Positions 1 through 7,019 are shown, counted from the stretch's first letter. The stretch: DNA of 7,224 nucleotides from an archaeon (GCA_021807225.1 JAKAPI010000032.1:1-7224); one strand, 5' to 3'. Notes: generated from the sequence alone by a model not told the origin. Numbers and translations: made by a program.

Positions 1-1235
1 AGCAGCTTGTCCCTGTCCCCCTTTTGGTACGCCTCGAGCTCTGTCTCCACGGGTGCGACCCTGTCCCTGAGTATGTATCCGACGAGGTTGGAGGGGAGGC
101 CTGACGACCTCTGCCCCTGGACCCCGTTGGCAGTAACGAGCCCCGAGACCTCGACCTCGAAATCGCTGGGGACGCCAGGCAGGAGGCCGCCGGTGTTCAG
201 GACGTTCACCGGGAGGACCCGGGGCACGTCGCACGCTATGGACTCGATGAGCGGTACGGTGAACTGCCTGGACTTCTTGGGTGGAATAGCCTCCGTAAGC
301 GAGGTCTTCCCGTCCAGTAGCTTGTCGAGCGCCGGGCCCCGGCGCTCGAGGTCCCCTAGGTAGTCCCTCCACCACCACTCTGGGTCTTCCCCCCACTTCC
401 GCTCCAGCTTCTCATCCGTGTGGTACCACCACGGCCAGGTCCCGCCCCCGGGAGTGCATGTATCCCCGATTGGGAACACCCCGAACTTCTCGTAGAGGTC
501 GAACGCTACAGGGCCGAGGATGTTGCTCGGGGTGTGCGTCTTCCAATAGGCGCGGGAGTTCTTCTTCGCCCAGGAGTCGAGCACCGGGTAGGCGTCCTTC
601 CCTTCGTGGAAGAAGCGCGTCAGCCAGACCGTGTGGTTCACCCCCGGTATTTCGAAGCTTATCCTGTCCGGGTCGAGGCCGAAAATGCTAGCCATGTCGT
701 AGATGGCGCGGGGCCCCTCGCAGAGCCCGACGTACTTCAGCTTGGGGTACTTCCTGCAGAGGTACGTCGTCGCTGCGAGGACGGGATTGGCCAACTGTAT
801 GTACCAGGCATTGGGACAGACCTCGAGCACGTCCTCGACGATCGACTCGAAGAGCCTGAGCTGGTAGAAGTTGACCCAGAAGCCCTCGTCGTGCATGATG
901 TGGTAACTCCCTCCGAACCTGTAGTCTCGCTTCCGCGCCATGTCCCAGACTTTCGTGTATCCCTTGTGTCCGACGACGAGCGCGAGGTTCACAACGAAAT
1001 CCGCGTCCTTCAGGGAACTCCTCCTGGTCGTCGTCTTCTCGAGCTTGAGGTCCATCTTCATCTCCCTGGCATACCTAGACGCCAGGGTGTGGACCGCGTC
1101 CAGCCTCCTCTGGTCGATATCCATGAAACTGACGGTGCTCCCCGCAAGCGAAGGCATCAGGCAGATGTCCTTCACAAGCTCGAGGGAGAAGTTGGCACTC
1201 CCGGCGCCAATCACGCTCACCTTGACCTTGGACAA
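1..1235 (-). CDS. Glycoside hydrolase family 4 (GH4) enzyme, partial: C-terminus beyond the left edge
   Basis: An uninterrupted reading frame gives 411 residues before the window ends; GH4 proteins are usually 430-480, so only the C-terminal end is missing. GH4 enzymes are cytoplasmic NAD+- and divalent-metal-dependent glycosidases that act by oxidation at C3 and elimination. Visible: a Rossmann loop GAGSANF at residues 10-16, the acidic end of the second strand (FMDID, 37-41), QLANP at 147-151, Cys172 in GLCEGP, His201 in GVNH, and Asp258 in PIGDTC followed by a Trp-rich stretch. The Cys-to-His spacing of 29 and the Asp position match, as I recall them, the metal ligands and catalytic residue of Thermotoga AglA (Cys174, His203, Asp260). 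The start is TTG at 1235: an in-frame TAA lies at 1266-1268, GGTGA sits 7 bases upstream, and the protein then begins a few residues before the first strand, as usual in GH4. The substrate is unknown; the subgroup motif is atypical (see findings). It probably belongs to the transporter operon. Confidence 0.9.
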   Translation of the reverse strand, partial: MSKVKVSVIGAGSANFSLELVKDICLMPSLAGSTVSFMDIDQRRLDAVHTLASRYAREMKMDLKLEKTTTRRSSLKDADFVVNLALVVGHKGYTKVWDMARKRDYRFGGSYHIMHDEGFWVNFYQLRLFESIVEDVLEVCPNAWYIQLANPVLAATTYLCRKYPKLKYVGLCEGPRAIYDMASIFGLDPDRISFEIPGVNHTVWLTRFFHEGKDAYPVLDSWAKKNSRAYWKTHTPSNILGPVAFDLYEKFGVFPIGDTCTPGGGTWPWWYHTDEKLERKWGEDPEWWWRDYLGDLERRGPALDKLLDGKTSLTEAIPPKKSRQFTVPLIESIACDVPRVLPVNVLNTGGLLPGVPSDFEVEVSGLVTANGVQGQRSSGLPSNLVGYILRDRVAPVETELEAYQKGDRDKL

Positions 1236-1241
1236 CGCGAC

Positions 1242-1247
1242 ATCACC
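1242..1247 (-). promoter_or_regulatory. Ribosome binding site of the GH4 gene (GGTGAT)
   Basis: On the minus strand GGTGAT lies 6 bases before the TTG at 1235, a good archaeal Shine-Dalgarno core at normal distance. It supports the TTG start. The same hexamer occurs 27 bases further upstream at 1269-1274. Confidence 0.55.
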
Positions 1248-1294
1248 GGGGCTGACCGACAGCCGTTAATCACCTTTTTCGCCCCGCCGGGAGG

Positions 1295-2275
1295 TCAGGA
1301 AGTGAGCGGGTAGTAGCACGCCGCGTATCTGCTCCTGCTGACCTCGGTCAGGTCCGGAGCGGACCCTCGACACCTGTCCCTGGCATAGGGGCAACGCGGG
1401 CTGAACTTGCACCCAGCAGGCGCAGGCCTGGGGTCCGCATCCACCGCCTCGGGGGGCGCCGGTCCGGCGCCCCCTGGCACGGGGACGGAATCGAGGAGGA
1501 GCTTGGTGTATGGATGTAGAGGGCGCTCGAGGAGCTCCTCTGTCCGCGCCACCTCCATCAGCTTCCCCTGGTACATGACCGCTATTCGGTCGCAGAAGTA
1601 CCGCGCCACACCAAGGTCGTGCGTGATGAAGATGAGCGTCAGCCCTAGCTTGCGCTTGAGCTCGAGCATCAGGTCGAGGATTCCGATGCGCATGGAGACG
1701 TCGAGCATGGAGACGGGTTCGTCGGCGATGAGTAGGTCCGGGCTGACCGCCAGGGCGCGGGCGATCGACACCCGCTGCCTCTCCCCTCCGCTCAGCTGGT
1801 GGGGGTACTTGTGTTTCACGGCCCCTGGGTCCAACCCAACCATGGCGACCAGCCTTTCAACCATTTCCCCCCTGGAGTGTCTGTCGCCTGCGACGTGGTG
1901 TATCAGGAGAGGCTCCTCGACCGCATCCCACACCGTCGACCGGGGGTTGAGCGACTCGTACGGGTCCTGGAAGACCATCTGCACCTTCCGCCTGTACACC
2001 CTCTCTTCCTTCCTCGTCTGCGTGAGCACGTCCTCCCCCTTGAAGAGGACTTCTCCGGAGTGCGGTCTGAGGAGCTTCACGAGGACGCGGGCGAGCGTAG
2101 TCTTCCCGCTTCCACTCTCCCCCACCACTCCGAGCGACTCCCCCTCCCACGCTGCGAGAGAGAGATCATCGATGGCAGACACGGTCCTCTTCTTGAAGAA
2201 CCCCATCGAGGCGGAGAACCCGACAGACAGGTTCCTGACCTCGACCAGCGGCCGGCCGCCGCCACCCTGCTCCAT
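1295..2275 (-). CDS. dppF: Dpp/Opp-family ABC transporter ATPase, F subunit
   Basis: One of the two cytoplasmic nucleotide-binding subunits of the importer. Numbered from the chosen start (326 residues): Walker A GESGSGKTT at 52-60, Q-loop Gln103 (FQDP), signature LSGGERQ at 161-167, Walker B LLIADE at 181-186, H-loop His219. The C-terminal oligopeptide-transporter domain has four cysteines (289, 295, 302, 320, with CKFSPRCP); in characterised relatives such cysteines bind a 4Fe-4S cluster. A longer frame opens at an ATG at 2344, but it would overlap dppD by 68 bases. The ATG at 2275 is preferred because GGAGG lies 5 bases upstream, the dppD stop is one base away, and the protein then starts just before the first strand (LVEVRNLSVGF). 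The name reflects the family; the cargo is not shown by the sequence. Confidence 0.95.
   Translation of the reverse strand: MEQGGGGRPLVEVRNLSVGFSASMGFFKKRTVSAIDDLSLAAWEGESLGVVGESGSGKTTLARVLVKLLRPHSGEVLFKGEDVLTQTRKEERVYRRKVQMVFQDPYESLNPRSTVWDAVEEPLLIHHVAGDRHSRGEMVERLVAMVGLDPGAVKHKYPHQLSGGERQRVSIARALAVSPDLLIADEPVSMLDVSMRIGILDLMLELKRKLGLTLIFITHDLGVARYFCDRIAVMYQGKLMEVARTEELLERPLHPYTKLLLDSVPVPGGAGPAPPEAVDADPRPAPAGCKFSPRCPYARDRCRGSAPDLTEVSRSRYAACYYPLTS
1389..1414. repeat. Copy 1 of a 26-base near-repeat inside dppF
   Basis: This stretch matches 2368-2393 in dppD at 25 of 26 positions (the mismatch is at 1407). On the minus strand it encodes the cysteine-containing G-C-K-F-S-P-R-C segment of the C-terminal domain. 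It is a paralogous coding repeat, not a mobile or regulatory element. Confidence 0.7.
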
Positions 2276-2276
2276 T

Positions 2277-2285
2277 TCACCCTCC
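2277..2285 (-). promoter_or_regulatory. Ribosome binding site of dppF overlapping the dppD stop codon
   Basis: The minus-strand string GGAGGGTGA contains both a strong Shine-Dalgarno core (2281-2285) and the TGA stop of dppD (2277-2279). The dppF ATG follows after one base. This suggests translational coupling between the two ATPase subunits and decides the dppF start. Confidence 0.7.
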
Positions 2286-3230
2286 GACAAGGTGGCATGC
2301 AGCCATGGACCCGGTTGTCGATGGCAATAGCCTCGGCTCTTCAACAGTGCACCGGCCGAAGCTGTGAGGGCAACGCGGGCTGAACCTGCACCCCTTCGGC
2401 AAGGAGGTCAGGTCTGGCGGGGTCCCCAGTATGGACTTCACCTGACTTATGTCGCCGTGCACGTTTGGTATCGCGCGCATCAGCGCCTGAGTGTAGGGGT
2501 GCGAGGGGGAGCGGAACATCACATCGGCGGGGCCGACCTCCACGAGCTTGCCGGCGTACATCACTGCCACCCTCGTCGCCACTTCGGCCAGGACCGAGAG
2601 GTCGTGCGTGATGAACATGAATGAAACGCCAAGCTCGCGCTGCAGCCTGGCCAGGAGCGAGAGAATCTGCTTCTGGACCACCACGTCCAGGGCGGTGGTG
2701 GGCTCGTCGAGTATGACGAGTTTGGGACTAAGCGAGAGGGCCATTGCTATCGCGGCGCGCTGCTTCATCCCGCCGCTGAGCTCGTGCGGGTAGTTCGTCA
2801 CCCTTTCCTTCGGTATGCCGACCAGGCCGAAGAGCTCCCTCGCTCTCCTCCACGCCTCCTCCTTCCCCGCGCTTTCGTGGAGCCTGATCGCCTCGACTAT
2901 CTGGGCACCCACCGATATCACCGGGTCGAACGCGTTCATGGACCCCTGGGGGACGAGGGCCACGTGCTTCCACCTGTACGCCCGGACCCGCTCGTCACCC
3001 ATGGTCAACACGTCCTCCCCTCCGAAGGCTACAGCACCGGTCACCCTGGCCGACTTCGGGAGTATCCTCAGGACTGACAGCGCTACCGTCGACTTCCCGC
3101 ACCCTGACTCCCCCGCTATCCCGAGGACCTCGCCCTCGTTGACCTCCATCGAGACCTGGTCGACCGCCATCAGATACCCTTTCTGGAGCCTGTAGGCCAC
3201 GGAGAGGTTCTTCAGCTCTAGCAGGGGCAT
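2277..3230 (-). CDS. dppD: Dpp/Opp-family ABC transporter ATPase, D subunit
   Basis: Second cytoplasmic ATPase of the importer, expected to pair with DppF. The 317 residues contain Walker A GESGCGKST at 40-48, Q-loop Gln95 (VPQGSMNAFDP), a signature LSGGMKQR at 151-158, Walker B LVILDEP at 171-177 and H-loop His209. LSGGMKQR with Met after the two glycines is typical of the D subunit, whereas the downstream gene has LSGGERQR as in F subunits. The C-terminal domain has Cys281, Cys287, Cys294 and Cys312 (CRFSPRCP), the likely iron-sulfur ligands. The ATG at 3230 follows the dppC stop by 6 bases; its only upstream Shine-Dalgarno-like string (GAGGG) is inside the end of dppC, so coupled translation is likely. 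Confidence 0.96.
   Translation of the reverse strand: MPLLELKNLSVAYRLQKGYLMAVDQVSMEVNEGEVLGIAGESGCGKSTVALSVLRILPKSARVTGAVAFGGEDVLTMGDERVRAYRWKHVALVPQGSMNAFDPVISVGAQIVEAIRLHESAGKEEAWRRARELFGLVGIPKERVTNYPHELSGGMKQRAAIAMALSLSPKLVILDEPTTALDVVVQKQILSLLARLQRELGVSFMFITHDLSVLAEVATRVAVMYAGKLVEVGPADVMFRSPSHPYTQALMRAIPNVHGDISQVKSILGTPPDLTSLPKGCRFSPRCPHSFGRCTVEEPRLLPSTTGSMAACHLVGG
2368..2393. repeat. Copy 2 of the 26-base near-repeat inside dppD
   Basis: Counterpart of 1389-1414. It encodes G-C-R-F-S-P-R-C in the C-terminal cysteine domain of DppD and differs by one base (2386), which changes Lys to Arg. Confidence 0.7.
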
Positions 3231-3236
3231 CCCGGG

Positions 3237-4052
3237 TTACCGCCCTCGGAGCCGGGGGTTGAATATGTTCTCCACCCCAATGCTGATCAGGACGGCGCCC
3301 AGTCCGACGAAGGCTATGCAGAGCCCCGGGGCGAGTATCCACCACCACGCCCCTCTTAGGACCGCCCCGAGGTTCTGCGACCAGTAGAGCATGGTCCCCC
3401 AGCTCACGACACTGGGGTTGCCCATCCCGATGAAGTCGAGCCCCGCTTCGCCAACCACAGCCCCAGTTATGGCCAGGACTGCGTTCGCGGCGATGAGACT
3501 CAGGAGGTTGGGGATTATCACTTTGAACATTATCCGAGCGTCGCTCGCCCCCGCGACCCTCGCTGCGTCAACGAAGGGCCTCTCCCGCAGCGATAGGGTC
3601 TGGGACCTGATCACTCTCGCCACCAGCGGCCAGCTCGTGAGGGTCAGGACCTCGATGATTGTGATCACACTCGGCCCGAGGTAAGCAGCCAGTATAATCG
3701 CCAGCGGGAGCGAAGGAAGCACAAGTATTACGTCTGTGAACCTCATCAGCGCTTCGTCGACCACCCCCCTGTAGAACCCCGAGAGGAGGCCTATGAGGGA
3801 GCCAATCGAAGTCGCAGCGAGGGCGACAGTGAACCCGACAGTCAGGCTTATCCGGGCGCCGTAAATTACCTGGCTCATCACGTCGTAGCCGAGGTCGTCG
3901 GTCCCCATCCAGTGCTGGAAGCTGGGAGGCGAGTAGGGCGAGCCCGAGACCACCTGGGGCTTGTACGGCGTGAGCCACGGCGCGAAGACTGCCATGAACA
4001 CGAATATGCCGATTATGAGCACCCCCGAGGTCACCCGCTTGTTCTCAGTCAA
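3237..4052 (-). CDS. dppC: Dpp/Opp-family ABC transporter permease, C subunit
   Basis: Integral membrane channel subunit, 271 residues, close to the family norm. An N-terminal membrane helix (about 9-28) is followed by the family motif GTDDLGYDVMSQVIYGARIS (50-69), further hydrophobic segments near 72-92, 107-127, 128-146, 184-205 and 236-260, and the cytoplasmic EAA loop (about 159-182, VDAARVAGAS), which contacts the ATPases. WGTMLYW at 218-224 and the C-terminal NPRLRGR are also typical. The start is TTG at 4052, the first usable start after the dppB stop; a GTG at 4034 is the alternative and would remove six residues. No clear Shine-Dalgarno precedes either. Confidence 0.95.
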   Translation of the reverse strand: MTENKRVTSGVLIIGIFVFMAVFAPWLTPYKPQVVSGSPYSPPSFQHWMGTDDLGYDVMSQVIYGARISLTVGFTVALAATSIGSLIGLLSGFYRGVVDEALMRFTDVILVLPSLPLAIILAAYLGPSVITIIEVLTLTSWPLVARVIRSQTLSLRERPFVDAARVAGASDARIMFKVIIPNLLSLIAANAVLAITGAVVGEAGLDFIGMGNPSVVSWGTMLYWSQNLGAVLRGAWWWILAPGLCIAFVGLGAVLISIGVENIFNPRLRGR

Positions 4053-4094
4053 CCCACGCCGGAGCGCCGAGGTAGCAGTGGCTGTGTCCGTCCC

Positions 4095-5069
4095 TTACTT
4101 CACCCTCGGGTCGACCAAGGAGTAGATGATGTCGGCGAAGAAGTTGGCTATGATCACAGCCATCGAGAGGACGAAGAAGAGCCCCTGCAGGAGGGGATAG
4201 TCATGCGCGAGGACCGCCTGGTATGTCAGGTACCCTACCCCCGGGTAGGAGAATACAACCTCGACCAAGAGGGCCCCGCTCACGACGTAACCGAGGTTGA
4301 GCCCGATGAGTGTTATCATGGGGAGCATGGCGTTCCGCGCGGCGTGCTTGAAGAGAACGGCCCTGTGGGACAGGCCCTTTGCGACGGCCACGGTCACGTA
4401 ATCCTGCGTCAACTCCTCAACCAATGTGTTGCGCATCATCAGGCTGTACCCTGCGAACGCCGCGAGTGTCAGGGTGAGCCCCGGGAGGAAGGCGTGCTCA
4501 GCTATGTTGCCTATCTGGTCCAAGAGCGGCATCTTGGAGAGAAACGGCGACGCGGCTCCGCCAGCAGGGAAGACATGGAAATAGATGCTGAAGAGCCACA
4601 AGAGTATCGTCCCGAGCCAGAAGAAGGGCATCGTCCAGAGGAAAAGCGAGGCGGAAGTCACCACCGTGTCTGTCTTAGAGCCCTGCTTCGAGCCAATCAG
4701 GATGCCAATCACTATCCCTATGACAGCCGTCGCCACCGTGGCCGTCCCCACGAGCAGGAGCGTCCAGGGGAGGTACGTCATTATGACCGTCCATACGGGA
4801 GCAGGGTAGAACGTGTAGGAGACCCCCAGATCAGGGGGCCAGTGGAACACCCCGACGAGATAGAGCAGGAACTGGGTCCATATCGGCTTGTCGAGCCCGA
4901 ACCTCTCCGTGAGGAGCTTGGCTTCGAGCGAAGGAAGGATCCTCGGGTTGGCGAAGTACTGGACCGGGCTCCCAGGCATCACCCTTGGTATGGCAAAATT
5001 GAGGACGAGCACGATGAGGAAGGTGATGAAGGCATAGAACCCCCGTCTGAGGACGTAGCCTCTGTTCAC
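4095..5069 (-). CDS. dppB: Dpp/Opp-family ABC transporter permease, B subunit
   Basis: The partner channel subunit, 324 residues. It has the usual B-subunit layout: an N-terminal helix (about 11-30) opening with FxxFITFLIVLVLNFAIPR, an extracytoplasmic domain (about 31-95) containing RFGLDKPIWTQFLLYL, then helices near 97-127, 137-163, 194-212, 247-272 and 294-316. The EAA loop is at about 222-246 (YVTVAVAKGLS), and the protein ends in the characteristic LVDPRVK. Translation starts at a GTG, 7 bases after the stop of the binding-protein gene, without a convincing Shine-Dalgarno. Its stop and the dppC start lie in the same frame, 42 bases apart. Confidence 0.95.
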   Translation of the reverse strand: MNRGYVLRRGFYAFITFLIVLVLNFAIPRVMPGSPVQYFANPRILPSLEAKLLTERFGLDKPIWTQFLLYLVGVFHWPPDLGVSYTFYPAPVWTVIMTYLPWTLLLVGTATVATAVIGIVIGILIGSKQGSKTDTVVTSASLFLWTMPFFWLGTILLWLFSIYFHVFPAGGAASPFLSKMPLLDQIGNIAEHAFLPGLTLTLAAFAGYSLMMRNTLVEELTQDYVTVAVAKGLSHRAVLFKHAARNAMLPMITLIGLNLGYVVSGALLVEVVFSYPGVGYLTYQAVLAHDYPLLQGLFFVLSMAVIIANFFADIIYSLVDPRVK

Positions 5070-5076
5070 GGTCGCA

Positions 5077-6933
5077 TCAGGTTTTAGGTTTCTTACGCAG
5101 GACCGTCGCCGCTACCGCGGCCACCACCGCTACCACGACCACCGCCGCCGCGCCGGCCACAAGGTACGAGTCCGTCGAGCTCGAGGTTGGGGTAGAGCTC
5201 GCCACGGTGGTTGTGGCCGCGGTGCTCAGGTTGGCTGGCCTTATCGTAGCCAGGGCTGTAAGGTTCCAGACCAAACCAGGAAGCTCGAACGATCCGGGCG
5301 ACTGCGGCCACCCCGCCACTTTCTGGGAGTTGTACGCCCAGATGAAGTCGGGGTAGAAGAGAGGTATCGAGGGAAGGTAGCTCGCGAGCAGGCCCTGTAT
5401 GTTTTTCTCATAGGTCGTAGTCTGCTGTGGGTTAGTGGAGGCCTCGAGTGCCGCCACCGTGCTGTTGTATTCGCTGCCGGTGCTCGCGCTGGCGAACGGC
5501 TGCTGCCCAGGCTCGGGCCCTGAAGCGAGGAAGTACGAGTAGAAGCTCCCGTCTGTCAGGAGCTCGCTGTTCGGGTACCCGAAGTTCTGGTTCTCGAAGT
5601 ACATGTTCACCCCTTTGTACCATACCGAAGCCATGGTCGCCCCCGCGATCGGTCTCAGTTGCGCGTCGATGCCCGCTTGCTGCAGTTCCTGGACCACGAG
5701 GGTGCCGGCGAGCACGATCGGAGTCTGCTCGGCGGGGACATAGATAGGAGGCTGGAACGCAGTCCCGTTAGGAAGGGTGTAGAACCCGCCCGACCCCATC
5801 TTGAAGCCGATGCTCGTAAGTAGTTGCTGGGCGGTCGACATGTTGTACGAGTAGGTGGGTACGCTAGAGTTGAACTCCGGGGAGGTGGAAGGAATGAACG
5901 CCGCGTTGGCTGTCGTGCCGTATCCTGCAAGCGCGCTCTTGACCAGTGTCTGGGTGTTGATGGCGTACGCAAGCGCGTGCCTGAACGCCGTCATGTTGTA
6001 CGGGTAGTGGGTCGCCGGGAACTCGATGTACCAGAGCCCCGTCCCAGAAGCAGTCGCAATCTTGATGTTCTGATTGCTCAACAGGCCTGCCACGTCCGAC
6101 GGGGCCACTGGGGCCGCGTCAATCTGCCCTGACAGGAGCAGGTCCGCGAGGCTCGCGCTGGAGGGGACGAGCTCAGTGACAATCTGTTTGAAGTATGGGT
6201 GCCCGCCGTTGGCCGGGCTCCCCCAAGGGGTCGGGTATGGGTTGGGGAGCATGACTAGCTGCTGGTCGCCCTGATGGTAATTCGAGACGTAGTAAGGCCC
6301 CACGCCGACTAAGGTGCCAAAGAGGTTGCCGGGAGCCGTCGTAGCGTTAATCCAATTCTTCCATATGTGGTACGGTGTAAAGTTCGGTGTGTTCTCGGAC
6401 CCGATGATCGAGCCGAGTAAGCTGAACGGTCGCGTAAGCTTGACCTCCACGACACTGGAGTTCACCGGGACAACAGCCTGCTGTGGAGTCCCCCGCAACA
6501 GAGACGCGTATGGGACAAGGCTCCCCGCACCCCACGAAAAACTGGAGTACATCTGCTGGATAGACCAGGAGAGGTCTGTCGCGTTGGCCTGGACCCCGTC
6601 TGACCAGGTCATCCCGGGGGTCACCCGGAAGTACCAAATGGTCCCGTTCGTGCTCGTCCAGTACGACTGGACCGCGACGTGCACCAGCCCCAAAGCTGTA
6701 GGCACCCCATTGTCAGGGAACATGTCCTGCAGGTAGTACCAAGGAGGGTTGCAGGCGGTCAGGAACTGCGTAAAGCTGTCGATGCAGTTGGGCTCCGCGA
6801 GGATGAGCGTCCCAGACTGTGAATAACTGGACCCTGAACTCGATGCCGCAGGTACCACAGCCGGGGCGAGCCCCGACATCACGGCGAGGAGAACACCGAA
6901 GAGAAGCGCGTAGGCAGCCTTCCTGGTCACCAT
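5077..6933 (-). CDS. Membrane-anchored ABC transporter solute-binding protein (SBP_bac_5 / Opp class)
   Basis: First gene of the operon; the extracellular receptor that delivers solute to DppB and DppC. The 618 residues comprise a signal peptide (basic MVTRK, hydrophobic 6-29, cleavage near the AASSS at 29-33), a family 5 binding domain (about 40-560, with MTWSDGVQANATDLSWSIQQ at 108-127 and GVGPYYVSNY at 210-219), a Ser/Thr linker (about 570-589), a single membrane helix (590-612) and a basic tail RKKPKT. This C-terminal anchor is typical of archaeal Opp-class binding proteins. There are twelve N-X-S/T sequons (Asn 96, 117, 158, 184, 196, 313, 355, 364, 389, 490, 557, 568) and only two cysteines (50 and 61), a possible disulfide. 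Charged residues are rare. The ATG at 6933 has no Shine-Dalgarno and suits a near-leaderless transcript. The family binds peptides, oligosaccharides or other solutes; sequence alone does not say which. Confidence 0.95.
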   Translation of the reverse strand: MVTRKAAYALLFGVLLAVMSGLAPAVVPAASSSGSSYSQSGTLILAEPNCIDSFTQFLTACNPPWYYLQDMFPDNGVPTALGLVHVAVQSYWTSTNGTIWYFRVTPGMTWSDGVQANATDLSWSIQQMYSSFSWGAGSLVPYASLLRGTPQQAVVPVNSSVVEVKLTRPFSLLGSIIGSENTPNFTPYHIWKNWINATTAPGNLFGTLVGVGPYYVSNYHQGDQQLVMLPNPYPTPWGSPANGGHPYFKQIVTELVPSSASLADLLLSGQIDAAPVAPSDVAGLLSNQNIKIATASGTGLWYIEFPATHYPYNMTAFRHALAYAINTQTLVKSALAGYGTTANAAFIPSTSPEFNSSVPTYSYNMSTAQQLLTSIGFKMGSGGFYTLPNGTAFQPPIYVPAEQTPIVLAGTLVVQELQQAGIDAQLRPIAGATMASVWYKGVNMYFENQNFGYPNSELLTDGSFYSYFLASGPEPGQQPFASASTGSEYNSTVAALEASTNPQQTTTYEKNIQGLLASYLPSIPLFYPDFIWAYNSQKVAGWPQSPGSFELPGLVWNLTALATIRPANLSTAATTTVASSTPTSSSTDSYLVAGAAAVVVVAVVAAVAATVLRKKPKT

Positions 6934-6965
6934 GATAGGGTAGGGAATGAAATCAACACCTTCCG

Positions 6966-6983
6966 ATTATAAGGATTTTCAAA
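6966..6983 (-). promoter_or_regulatory. Archaeal BRE/TATA promoter of the transporter operon
   Basis: Read on the minus strand, an A-rich element (GAAAATCC, roughly 6973-6980) is followed by TTATAAT (6966-6972). The box centre is about 36 bases before the ATG at 6933. With the usual archaeal distance of about 25 bases to the transcription start, the leader would be about 10 bases, which fits the absence of a Shine-Dalgarno. The assignment assumes an archaeal host. Confidence 0.6.
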
Positions 6984-7019
6984 TCCGTCGCTACCGCAGA
7001 GGACCCTCCCGCGTCCGGT

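Noticed and set aside
1272..1294. GC-rich inverted repeat with an adjacent homopolymer run after dppF, considered as a terminator
   Set aside because: The T-run is on the plus strand only, whereas transcription here is on the minus strand, and the stem is only about three base pairs.
420..1313. A 297-codon plus-strand open frame opposite the GH4 gene
   Set aside because: No recognisable domain. It lies antisense to the intact GH4 frame, whose active-site residues are all present, and runs across two gene boundaries.
1407..2330. A 307-codon plus-strand open frame opposite dppF
   Set aside because: Low-complexity Ser/Arg/Pro translation without a domain; the minus strand carries all the ABC ATPase motifs.
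5066..5077. A three-codon ATG open frame overlapping the stop of the binding-protein gene and the dppB start
   Set aside because: Too short to judge and expected by chance; no ribosome binding site or other support.
3912..5087. A 391-codon plus-strand open frame opposite dppB and the start of dppC
   Set aside because: Its translation is rich in Arg, Glu, Gly, Pro and His with no recognisable domain, while the opposite strand encodes a textbook permease. It is an antisense shadow in GC-rich DNA.
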